DNA of 32,489 nucleotides. It comes from Oxalobacteraceae bacterium. Its GTDB lineage: Bacteria; Pseudomonadota; Gammaproteobacteria; Burkholderiales; Burkholderiaceae_D. The first letter of the stretch is position 1, and every line of letters starts with the position of its first letter. This document shows, one piece after another, positions 16,955 through 24,413 of the stretch. Position numbers and translations under genes: made by a program. The stretch spans positions 1 through 32,489 of the forward strand of contig OMID01000099.1 of NCBI GenBank assembly GCA_900299005.1. Reading direction: 5' to 3'. The notes beneath the pieces were generated by a model, which was given only the letters and a program-made list of their open reading frames with translations, was not told where the DNA came from and did not search any database.

Positions 16955-18061
16955 TCAGGTCAGGGCTGAGGGATCAACGTAGGTTGCGTTGCTCATGACG
17001 CCGGCATTTTCGTAAAAATGAACCAGGCCATCTGTGGTGTGCAGGTCTCGCAGGTTGTGCATGCGTCGGTCTTTACTCGGTTCGATGATGAGGACATTAC
17101 CCATTTGACGGGGGGTAGAGGGAATCAGGCGCGGTAGGGCTTGCCTAATTTTTTCAAGAATTTTTGTGCTGGAGAGCCAGTCACCTTTGACCCGTACATG
17201 AGTCTGTTTGTTCAGTTTATCTTGTGAGACGGTTCCGAGTACGTTCATGCAGGCTTTTCCAAGCCCTGCGGCATTGAAACAGGTGGATTTGAGCCCATGC
17301 GTGAGGCCAACATAGTTCGCAATACCGCCACCCAGGGAGTGCCCAACCAGTTCTAGCTCAATACTTGGATGGCTTTTCTGCAAATTCACTAAGATAAGGT
17401 TAGTCAGTTTTGCTGCTTGCTCATAGGCCGGTGGAACGCCACCCACACCTAAAATATTTTGAATATTATTTTTCCATTGCATGGCAACCATACCGGGAAC
17501 GCCAGTCCCTGGAAAAATTAAGTAAGCTTTCTGAATATCTGTCGTTTGTTTGGGCGGTTTATCAAGATGAAGTTCAAAATACAAGCCCGTGGACTCATCG
17601 GCGAAAGCACCTCGTTGCTTGTCGATTTTTGAATTAAGCGGGTTGTTAAGGTTATCAGGGCCACCCTCTTGTCGAAGGTGTTTCTCCAATAGGAGTTTCC
17701 CGCGCTCGTTGACACCAAAGGGATCATTCTGCCCTCCGATATCAAGTGAGTTATTTTCAGTTGTCTGAATTAAACTGAACTGTGTCTTCGTTTCATCTTT
17801 CACCTTATTTTTCTCGGTTTTTGGCGTGCCAGGTGCCACACGCATGGGTTCAGCCAGCGCCGAGTCAGTTTGTGTCCGGCTTGTTATCAGGGGTTTGACA
17901 AGCACTTGCGAGTGAGGGGCCTGCGAAGGGTGGGAATTCAGGGTGCCGGGTATGGCTACCTTGCTTGCTTGTGTGGATAGTCGAGCGGCTGGTTGAGCCG
18001 GCGATCGCGTTGGCGAAGATGCCGCCGGGTGACTACGGAAAATCTGGGAGACCAGTTTCAT
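16955..18061 (-). CDS. Putative type III-secreted alpha/beta-hydrolase (lipase-like) effector
   Basis: The 368-aa protein has no signal peptide or membrane helix. Residues 1-65 are low-complexity and rich in Ser, Pro, Ala and Thr, as in type III effector N-termini, and residues about 70-150 are polar. Residues about 165-345 look like a lipase-type alpha/beta hydrolase: AYLIFPGTG (179-187) as a possible oxyanion strand-loop, nucleophile elbow VGHSLGGG with Ser242, Asp294 in VKGDWLSS and His335 in DRRMHNLRDL as candidate triad members. It starts 25 bp after a CesT-like chaperone gene on the same strand, the standard effector-chaperone arrangement. Codon usage and AT-rich stretches differ from prfB and recJ around it, suggesting acquisition. 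Substrate (phospholipid or other ester) and secretion are inferred, not shown. A cytosolic esterase is the alternative. Confidence 0.7.
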   Translation of the reverse strand: MKLVSQIFRSHPAASSPTRSPAQPAARLSTQASKVAIPGTLNSHPSQAPHSQVLVKPLITSRTQTDSALAEPMRVAPGTPKTEKNKVKDETKTQFSLIQTTENNSLDIGGQNDPFGVNERGKLLLEKHLRQEGGPDNLNNPLNSKIDKQRGAFADESTGLYFELHLDKPPKQTTDIQKAYLIFPGTGVPGMVAMQWKNNIQNILGVGGVPPAYEQAAKLTNLILVNLQKSHPSIELELVGHSLGGGIANYVGLTHGLKSTCFNAAGLGKACMNVLGTVSQDKLNKQTHVRVKGDWLSSTKILEKIRQALPRLIPSTPRQMGNVLIIEPSKDRRMHNLRDLHTTDGLVHFYENAGVMSNATYVDPSALT

Positions 18062-18086
18062 GATCTGCTTCTACCGGGGCTTCCGT

Positions 18087-18488
18087 TCAGGTAGGCGCCA
18101 TGTGGCCAAGGGCTGATCTGGCTTCGCTCAGGGCGACAGCAAAGTTATCGATGGCGTTACAAAAGCTGACGGCGTCGCTGCTGGGAATATGCAGGTTGTA
18201 GCACAGGGTGATCATCCCGAGTTCCGGGTCCCACGCCAGCCAGCACCCTCCCAGAGGCCGACCGAACCGGTTAAGTGTCAATGCGCCATACAGATCCTTG
18301 TCTGGTGCCTCGGTGTCTAGCGTCGACACCGGCGCATAAAAATGGCATACCTCACTTTCCACGGGAATTTCCAGAAACACAGCGGTCCTCTCGTTGATGC
18401 CGAGACTGGCGATGCCATCCTCATCAAAGCTGGTGTTCGGAAGGCGCTGACTGAGCCAGCGATCGACGGTCTTGAGATGGGGATTCAT
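18087..18488 (-). CDS. CesT-family type III secretion chaperone
   Basis: The small, acidic, 133-aa protein follows the CesT/SycE fold pattern: an N-terminal helix (VDRWLSQRL), a beta strand pair (TAVFLEIPVESEVCHFYAPV), the segment YGALTLNRFGRPLGGCWLAWDPELGMITLCYNLHI that matches the family strand-turn-strand core, and a C-terminal helix (DAVSFCNAIDNFAVALSEARSAL). Such dimeric chaperones keep a cognate effector secretion-competent and target it to the type III ATPase. AAAGG lies 7 nt before the ATG. The next gene downstream, 25 bp away, is the putative effector. No other secretion genes are visible, so this would be an orphan pair serving an apparatus encoded elsewhere. Confidence 0.78.
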   Translation of the reverse strand: MNPHLKTVDRWLSQRLPNTSFDEDGIASLGINERTAVFLEIPVESEVCHFYAPVSTLDTEAPDKDLYGALTLNRFGRPLGGCWLAWDPELGMITLCYNLHIPSSDAVSFCNAIDNFAVALSEARSALGHMAPT

Positions 18489-18532
18489 AGCGGCCTTTGT
18501 TTCGATGCGACGGCGCAGCTGAAATACTCGTC

Positions 18533-18883
18533 ATGGAAAAGTTTCTTCCCGAAACGCAAACTATGAGGCCGGGGAGTGTGCCTGACCAGCGCATCGATGT
18601 ACCAGACAGAAAACCAACGACGTCTCGCTCGGGACAGGCTCGTCAATACGCGTCATTGACTCCAGACCTTGCGGAGCGCGTGCGACAGACATTTGGGTGT
18701 GACGACCCAGAATCTATTTCGCTAGGTCGCTCTCGGCGTTGTCAATACCTTGCCGTACGTCTGCACGGTCTTTGTCCCGAAGGAGAAATCTTGCGGTCGT
18801 TAATAAATCAGCGTTTTGCTAACGAGATAGGTGCTGTCTCATTTCACCCGGCATCAACATCCTTCAGCGTGCTCGACCATTAG
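18533..18883 (+). CDS. Hypothetical protein, about 116 aa, divergent from the chaperone
   Basis: The frame could start at TTG 18497, ATG 18533 or ATG 18563; none has a convincing ribosome binding site, so the start is uncertain. The N-terminal half is polar and Pro/Arg/Ser-rich. The C-terminal half (TPDLAERVRQTFG, then YLAVRLHGLCPEGEILRSLI) looks like a small folded domain I do not recognise. The last 30 bp overlap the 3' end of recJ on the opposite strand. It is transcribed away from the chaperone-effector pair, so it may belong to the same inserted block, but it may also be a spurious or decayed ORF. Confidence 0.4.
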   Translation: MEKFLPETQTMRPGSVPDQRIDVPDRKPTTSRSGQARQYASLTPDLAERVRQTFGCDDPESISLGRSRRCQYLAVRLHGLCPEGEILRSLINQRFANEIGAVSFHPASTSFSVLDH

Positions 18884-20548
18884 CTGCAACGACGTTCTGC
18901 CATTGAATTCGTTGGCATCCAGCCGGTAGGCGACCCGGGCATGGTCGGGCAGCGCCTCGGCATGGTTGAACCAGATGGCATCAAACTGGTGGCCATCTTT
19001 GCGCAGTATCAGTTTTAGGTGCTTGTCTTTGAGTACGCGCTGATTAACCACGCGGAATTCATCGCAGAACACCGGCGGTGGAAATCCTTGTCCCCAGACA
19101 TGGGTGTCCAGCAGACGAATGAACTCCAGACTAAAACAATCCGCATCCAGTGAGCCATCTGTCTCTAACACGTGCTCAAGCTGGGCCGGGCTTAGCCATG
19201 CCTTGCCCACGCTTTCGAAGGCGGTGACAAATGCCGGAAAATCCGCCTCACGAAGGGAAAGGCCTGCTGCCATCGCATGCCCGCCGAATTTGTCGATGAG
19301 TTGCGGCGCGCGCTTGGATACCAGATCCAGCGCATCTCGCAGGTGGAATCCCGGAATCGATCGCCCCGAGCCTTTGATCATGCCGGCACCAGCGGGTGCA
19401 AAGGTGATCGTTGGCCGATAGAACTTGTCCTTCAGGCGCGAGGCCACGATACCGATCACGCCTTGATGCCAGTCGGGATTGAATAGAGAAAGGGTCGCGC
19501 TGTCGCGGGGATCAAGGTGCTCCAGTGAGGCCAGCGCGGCCTCCTGCATGCCGGCCTCGATGCCTCGGCGCTCGCGGTTCATTTTGTCGAGCTCTTGGGC
19601 GAGTTGCATGGCCCGGCCCAGGTCATCGGTGAGCAGACATTCGATGCCCAGTGACATGTCCGAGAGCCGGCCAGCGGCATTAAGCCGAGGGCCGGCTGTG
19701 AAGCCCAGGTCGCCGGCACTGGCCTTGCGGATATCACGCGATGCTACGGAAAATAATGCGGTGATGCCGGCGTGGGCCCGGCCTTCGCGCATCCGGCGCA
19801 GTCCCTGTGCGACCAGAATGCGGTTATTGGCATCCAGTCTGACCACGTCGGCGACGGTGCCCAGCGCGACCAGATCGAGCAGCGCATCCAGCCGCGGCTG
19901 GGGTTTCGTCTCGAAATGCCCGCGAGCGCGCAGCTCGGCCCGCAATCCGAGCAGCAGGTAGAACATCACGCCCACGCCGGCAAGGTGCTTGCTGGGAAAG
20001 CCGCAGCCCGGCTGATTGGGATTGACGATCACGGCGGCATCGGGCAGTGCATCGCCGGGCAAGTGATGGTCGGTGATCACCACGTCAATGCCGCGCCGCT
20101 TTGCTTCTGCCACGCCAGCCAGGCTAGCAATGCCATTGTCGACGGTGATGATAATGTCGGGCGATCTGTGCCGAGCGGTCAGTTCGACGATTTCTGGTGT
20201 GAGTCCATAGCCATACTCAAAGCGGTTCGGCACGATGTAATCGATACTCGCGCCCATGGCGCGCAGGCCGCGTACGGCGACCGCACAGGCGGTGGCGCCG
20301 TCGCAATCGTAGTCCGCAACTACCGTCATTTTTTTTTGCTGCGCAATGGCGTCTGCAATGAAGCTTGCTGCCTGTGACAGCTGTGTCAGCTGCTCAGGGG
20401 CGATCAGCGCCGTGAATTCGGTGGACAATTCACTCAGGGTGCCTAGACCCCGCGCCGCCATCAGTCGAGCGAGTACCGGATGAAGACCTTGTTGCGCGAG
20501 TGTTTCTGCGGTGCGGACCGAGAATGGACGAACAGCGATGCGGGTCAT
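18854..20548 (-). CDS. recJ: Single-stranded-DNA-specific exonuclease RecJ
   Basis: RecJ is a 5'-3' single-strand exonuclease acting in recombination (RecF pathway), mismatch and base-excision repair. The 564-aa protein has the DHH phosphoesterase motifs VVADYDCDGATACA, ITVDNGIASLAG and VITDHHLPGDALPDAAVIVN, then GFTAGPRLNAAGRLSDM, the DHHA1 domain (about 340-450, GVIGIVASRLKDKFYRPTI and GSGRSIPGFHLRDAL, with GGHAMAAGLSL), and a C-terminal OB-fold. Its ATG overlaps the stop of the upstream RpfE-type gene (ATGA), a translationally coupled pair. Confidence 0.97.
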   Translation of the reverse strand: MTRIAVRPFSVRTAETLAQQGLHPVLARLMAARGLGTLSELSTEFTALIAPEQLTQLSQAASFIADAIAQQKKMTVVADYDCDGATACAVAVRGLRAMGASIDYIVPNRFEYGYGLTPEIVELTARHRSPDIIITVDNGIASLAGVAEAKRRGIDVVITDHHLPGDALPDAAVIVNPNQPGCGFPSKHLAGVGVMFYLLLGLRAELRARGHFETKPQPRLDALLDLVALGTVADVVRLDANNRILVAQGLRRMREGRAHAGITALFSVASRDIRKASAGDLGFTAGPRLNAAGRLSDMSLGIECLLTDDLGRAMQLAQELDKMNRERRGIEAGMQEAALASLEHLDPRDSATLSLFNPDWHQGVIGIVASRLKDKFYRPTITFAPAGAGMIKGSGRSIPGFHLRDALDLVSKRAPQLIDKFGGHAMAAGLSLREADFPAFVTAFESVGKAWLSPAQLEHVLETDGSLDADCFSLEFIRLLDTHVWGQGFPPPVFCDEFRVVNQRVLKDKHLKLILRKDGHQFDAIWFNHAEALPDHARVAYRLDANEFNGRTSLQLMVEHAEGC

Positions 20549-21549
20549 GAGGCGAGGCGAGACAACGAGGGCAAGACCCAGAATTTTCTCATGTCAGCGC
20601 GTCGCGCGCGCCAGATATCCAGCTGTTGTCCATCGCTAAGCACCAAGCTGAGTTCGTCGATCACACCTAAAACCAGCGCCTCAAGCGATGGGGCGAAATG
20701 TTCCTGCTCGAGCAGCTGAAGGTACTGCAGCCAGCCTGACCAGTCCTCGGCGAGAGCTGGCGGTAGCAGGGAGGTGATCCATGCGTGGGTGGGGTGGTCA
20801 GCCCCCATCAATCGGGAGCCGACCAGAGACTGGGCGAGCAAGCGTTGCCCTGTCTGGGTGAGATCATCGCTGTCGAGACTCGGTTCGGCAAGGGACGACA
20901 TTCCCCACAGCCACAGCGCATTTACCCGCAGCGCGCCACGCGATTCGCGCTCATCGTTTAGCGGATGGTGGTGCCAAAGCATCTGGATGTCATTGTGCAG
21001 GCGGCGCCACGCGCGCGCGAGATCGCCACTGGGCTGCCAGAGATCGATGTTGTGCCCGCAGGCGGCATCGGGGGTGCAGGTTCTGAACGCTGACCAGGCA
21101 TCGGCGCGTACGAACCAGTAAGACGCGTTTCCGTAGATCAGTTGCAGTGGCGGTTCATGGTGCTCGGCAAAGAGGGACTGTATGGAGTCGAACAAGGTAC
21201 GGGATTCATGATCTTCAAGCAACAGCCGCCGATAATCGGTGAGCACCAGATGATCTCGAGCGATATGAATGTGTACCGGTTGCAGGATGAACCACGATCC
21301 GACCAAGCGTGGCAGGCGCAATGCCGCCATGAGAGGGTGTGCGAGGGCAGGGCTATTGTCGCTCTGATGACCGCACAGCCATCGTTCATGGGGCAGGCAG
21401 GCATCGAAGACGTAGGTGTGATGATGTTGATCCTGGCGCGCGCGCGCTAGCAGTTTTGCCAGTGATGGCATGCTCAGCCGGGACAGCAAATCTCTGCCGA
21501 GGGCTTGCGGCGCACGAGCAAAAGGGACAACGAGCGTCTTGGAAAGCAT
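20545..21549 (-). CDS. RpfE-type conserved protein (phosphoglycerate-mutase-like annotation)
   Basis: The protein is about 334 aa from the ATG at 21549; the frame is open 30 codons further but those overlap the lolC promoter side and start. It has no signal peptide or membrane segment and is Trp-, His- and Leu-rich (e.g. DACLPHERWLCG, HPLMAALRLPRLVGSWFILQPVHIHI). Its position immediately upstream of recJ and divergent from lolC is that of the betaproteobacterial family called regulatory protein RpfE or cofactor-independent phosphoglycerate mutase-like. No complete mutase metal-binding motifs are visible, so I do not assign an enzyme activity. Its end overlaps the recJ start by 4 bases. Confidence 0.7.
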   Translation of the reverse strand: MLSKTLVVPFARAPQALGRDLLSRLSMPSLAKLLARARQDQHHHTYVFDACLPHERWLCGHQSDNSPALAHPLMAALRLPRLVGSWFILQPVHIHIARDHLVLTDYRRLLLEDHESRTLFDSIQSLFAEHHEPPLQLIYGNASYWFVRADAWSAFRTCTPDAACGHNIDLWQPSGDLARAWRRLHNDIQMLWHHHPLNDERESRGALRVNALWLWGMSSLAEPSLDSDDLTQTGQRLLAQSLVGSRLMGADHPTHAWITSLLPPALAEDWSGWLQYLQLLEQEHFAPSLEALVLGVIDELSLVLSDGQQLDIWRARRADMRKFWVLPSLSRLAS

Positions 21550-21624
21550 CACCACATTGTAGGCGATTGTTCTTTGACTATGGCAAACTGCCGGCTTTGC
21601 TTGCCCTTTCACAGGAGCTGCTGC

Positions 21625-22890
21625 GTGTCCTGGTTTCACAACCTGCCCTTTGAATGGACCATAGGCCTGCGCTACACGCGTGCGGGGCGACGCAGTGCGC
21701 GCAACAGTTTTATCTCTTTCATTTCGTTGATCTCCATGGCCGGTATTGCGCTTGGGGTTGCCGCACTGATCGTGGTGCTTTCAGTGATGAACGGTTTCCA
21801 GAAAGAGGTGCGCGACAGGATGTTGTCCGTGCTCGCCCATGTAGAGGTATTCGATGCATCCGGCAGCTTGCCCGATTGGCAGTCAGTGGCCGCCGAAGTC
21901 CAACGGCATGCGCTGGTGCGTGCAGCAGCGCCTTATGTGGAAGGGCAGGTCATGGTCACACGTGAGGATTCCGTGCGCGGCATCATGGTTCGAGGCATCT
22001 TGCCTGACCAAGAGCCCCGAGTGTCGGATGTCGCTCATCAGATTGTCTCCGGAAAACTCACTGAGCTTCGGTCTGGTGAGTTCAACATTGTGCTCGGTAG
22101 CGCGTTAGCGCGCAGCCTGCGATTGCAGCTGGGAGACAAGATCACGCTGATTGCGCCGCAAGGGCAGGTGACACCCGCGGGCGTACTACCTCGCCTGAAG
22201 CAGTTCACGGTGGTCGGTGTGTTCGAGGCAGGTCATTACGAGTACGACTCATCACTGGCTTTCATTCACATGAGCGATGGGCAGACGCTGTTTCGTCTGC
22301 CAGGACCGTCGGGTCTGCGGTTGCGCGTGACCGATATGCAGTTGGCCCCCGAGGTGGCAGCCGAGCTGGCGGCAAACTTGCCGGGTGATCTCTATATTCG
22401 CGACTGGTCGCAGCAGAATCGCAACTGGTTCGCTGCAGTGCAGACGGAAAAAAGAATGATGTTCATTATTCTGACGCTCATCATCGCGGTCGCTGCGTTC
22501 AATCTGGTCTCCACGCTGGTGATGACGGTAACGGACAAGCAGGCTGATATCGCCATCCTCCGCACGCTGGGTGCATCGCCAGGGTCGGTAATGAAAATTT
22601 TCGTGATCCAGGGTGCCTTGGTTGGCCTTCTGGGTACCGGCATCGGTGTGCTTCTGGGCGTACTGGTCGCCCTGCATGTGGATGTGATCGTGCCCTTCGT
22701 TGAAGCGCTTTTTCGCGTGGAGTTTCTGCCGCGTGACATTTATCTCATCAGCGCGCTGCCCTCCGATTTGCGCTGGCCGGATGTCTGGCAGATCGGGGGC
22801 ATGGCCGTGGTGCTCGCTTTTTTGGCAACCTTGTATCCCAGCTGGCGTGCAGCCCGCGTGCGCCCTGCAGAGGCCTTGCGTCATGAATAG
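21625..22890 (+). CDS. lolC: Lipoprotein-releasing ABC transporter permease (LolC/LolE)
   Basis: This permease extracts outer-membrane lipoproteins from the inner membrane together with LolD. The GTG at 21625 is chosen because AGGAG (21613-21617) precedes it and MSWFHNLPFEWTIGLRYTRAG is the standard N-terminus; the longer frame has no support. The 421-aa protein has an N-terminal transmembrane helix (about 25-50, FISLISMAGIALGVAALIVVLSVMNGF), a large periplasmic domain (about 50-265), and three C-terminal helices (about 275-300, 320-350, 380-410). lolD follows immediately. Whether one permease serves as a LolF-like subunit or a lolE exists elsewhere cannot be seen here. Confidence 0.94.
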   Translation: MSWFHNLPFEWTIGLRYTRAGRRSARNSFISFISLISMAGIALGVAALIVVLSVMNGFQKEVRDRMLSVLAHVEVFDASGSLPDWQSVAAEVQRHALVRAAAPYVEGQVMVTREDSVRGIMVRGILPDQEPRVSDVAHQIVSGKLTELRSGEFNIVLGSALARSLRLQLGDKITLIAPQGQVTPAGVLPRLKQFTVVGVFEAGHYEYDSSLAFIHMSDGQTLFRLPGPSGLRLRVTDMQLAPEVAAELAANLPGDLYIRDWSQQNRNWFAAVQTEKRMMFIILTLIIAVAAFNLVSTLVMTVTDKQADIAILRTLGASPGSVMKIFVIQGALVGLLGTGIGVLLGVLVALHVDVIVPFVEALFRVEFLPRDIYLISALPSDLRWPDVWQIGGMAVVLAFLATLYPSWRAARVRPAEALRHE

Positions 22891-22899
22891 GTGCTGACC

Positions 22900-23595
22900 A
22901 TGGACCCTACCCCCCAGACGGTGCTCTCCTGCGCCCGGCTCGGAAAGCATTTTTCGCAAGGCCGCGAGAGTCTCACCGTACTGTCGAAGATTGATTTTTC
23001 TGTCCGGCGTGGCGAGCGGGTGGCTATCGTTGGCGTGTCCGGGTCGGGCAAATCCACGCTGCTGCATTTGCTGGGTGGTCTTGATGCGCCCAGCGAGGGC
23101 GAGGTAAGCCTGATGGGGCAAGCACTGGGAAGTCTCTCTGAATCTGCGCGTGGGGCATTGCGCAATCGGTCATTGGGCTTTGTCTATCAGTTTCACCACC
23201 TGCTGCCAGAGTTTTCTGCGCTGGACAATGTGGCCATGCCCTTGTTGATCCGTCGCCTTCCTGCCCCGGAGGCACGGGCGCGGGCTGCGGAGCTGCTCTC
23301 CCGGGTGGGCCTGGCAGAACGGCTGGCGCATTTGCCCGGGGAGCTCTCCGGGGGGGAACGACAGCGCGTGGCTCTGGCGCGCGCGCTGGTCACCCAGCCG
23401 GCCTGTGTGCTCGCCGATGAGCCAACAGGCAACCTGGACAGACACACCGCGCAGCAGGTGTTTAGGCTCATGCTGGAACTGTCACAGACATTGGGCACCG
23501 CTTTCGTGATCGTCACGCATGACCCGGATCTTGCGCGTCATTGCGACCGTGTGCTCAGACTATCGCAAGAAGGTCTGGCGGTCGAAGCGGGCTAA
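22900..23595 (+). CDS. lolD: Lipoprotein-releasing ABC transporter ATPase LolD
   Basis: LolD is the ATPase that powers LolCDE lipoprotein release. The 231-aa protein has Walker A VSGSGKST, a Q-loop in [17 protein letters not shown], the LolD-specific LLPEFSA stretch, signature [15 protein letters not shown], Walker [13 protein letters not shown] and switch His in VTHD. A GTG 9 bases upstream is an alternative start. The stop TAA overlaps the next ATG (TAATG). Confidence 0.97.
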   Translation: MDPTPQTVLSCARLGKHFSQGRESLTVLSKIDFSVRRGERVAIVGVSGSGKSTLLHLLGGLDAPSEGEVSLMGQALGSLSESARGALRNRSLGFVYQFHHLLPEFSALDNVAMPLLIRRLPAPEARARAAELLSRVGLAERLAHLPGELSGGERQRVALARALVTQPACVLADEPTGNLDRHTAQQVFRLMLELSQTLGTAFVIVTHDPDLARHCDRVLRLSQEGLAVEAG

Positions 23596-24413
23596 TGTTT
23601 CACAATCTCATGCTGGTCGATAGCCACTGTCACCTCGACGCCCAGGAATTTGGCAATGTTCCCGTGATAGTTGCCAAGCGCGCAGCGGCGAAGGGGGTAA
23701 GCTGGATTGTGATCCCGGCGGTAGAGCGCGCCAATTTTGACACCGTGCGCGGCTTGGCGCACCAATTCGACGGTGGCATTTATGCGCTCGGCATTCATCC
23801 CATGTACGTGCCTGCGGCCTCAGAAGCGGATCTGGCCGCATTGCGCGAACAAGCAGAACGATCCCTGCATGACCCGCGTTTCGTTGCCATTGGCGAGATC
23901 GGACTTGATTTTTTCGTGCCCGGGCTGCGGGAAGGCGAGTTGCGCGAGAAGCAGGAATTGTTCTACGCCGAACAACTGAAGATCGCCCGCGACCTCGGCC
24001 TGCCGGTCATCCTTCATGTGCGACGTTCACAGGATATCGCGCTCAAGTATCTGCGGCGCTTTCCTGTGAGCGGCGGCCTGGCACATGCGTTCAATGGCAG
24101 CCAGCAGCAGGCCAAGGCTTTTGTCTCGATGGGTTTTGCGCTGGGTTTTGGGGGCGCGATGACCTTCACGCGGGCGTTGCAGATACGCCGTCTGGCAGTT
24201 GAGCTTCCCTCGAGCGCGCTGGTATTGGAGACGGATGCGCCGGATATTTCCCCCTCGTGGCTGCATCCGCTGTCCAACAGCCCCGAACAGCTTCCTGATA
24301 TTGCAGCGGTGCTGGCCGAGTTGCGCGGTCAGCCTGTGGCAGAGATCGCGCGCCAGACGACAGAAAATGTCGCGCGCGTCCTGCCCCGCCTCGGCAGCCT
24401 GATGATGGCCTGA
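23595..24413 (+). CDS. TatD-family metal-dependent hydrolase (DNase)
   Basis: TatD-like proteins are TIM-barrel metal-dependent nucleases (3'-5' exonuclease/AP endonuclease in E. coli TatD). From ATG 23595 the protein has about 272 aa (typical 255-265). Metal ligands are in LVDSHCHLDAQEF (residues about 6-18), GEIGLDFF, ILHVRRSQD, AHAFNGS and LETDAPDISP. An alternative start is ATG 23610. It overlaps the lolD stop by one base and is followed without a gap by comEC. The particular paralogue (TatD, YcfH or YjjV) cannot be fixed; the overall pattern is nearest to YjjV/YcfH type. Confidence 0.92.
   Translation: MFHNLMLVDSHCHLDAQEFGNVPVIVAKRAAAKGVSWIVIPAVERANFDTVRGLAHQFDGGIYALGIHPMYVPAASEADLAALREQAERSLHDPRFVAIGEIGLDFFVPGLREGELREKQELFYAEQLKIARDLGLPVILHVRRSQDIALKYLRRFPVSGGLAHAFNGSQQQAKAFVSMGFALGFGGAMTFTRALQIRRLAVELPSSALVLETDAPDISPSWLHPLSNSPEQLPDIAAVLAELRGQPVAEIARQTTENVARVLPRLGSLMMA

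Noticed and set aside
22252-23121. 289-codon open frame antisense to lolC/lolD
   Set aside because: It spans the junction of two certain genes on the other strand, and its His/Gln-rich translation resembles no protein family.
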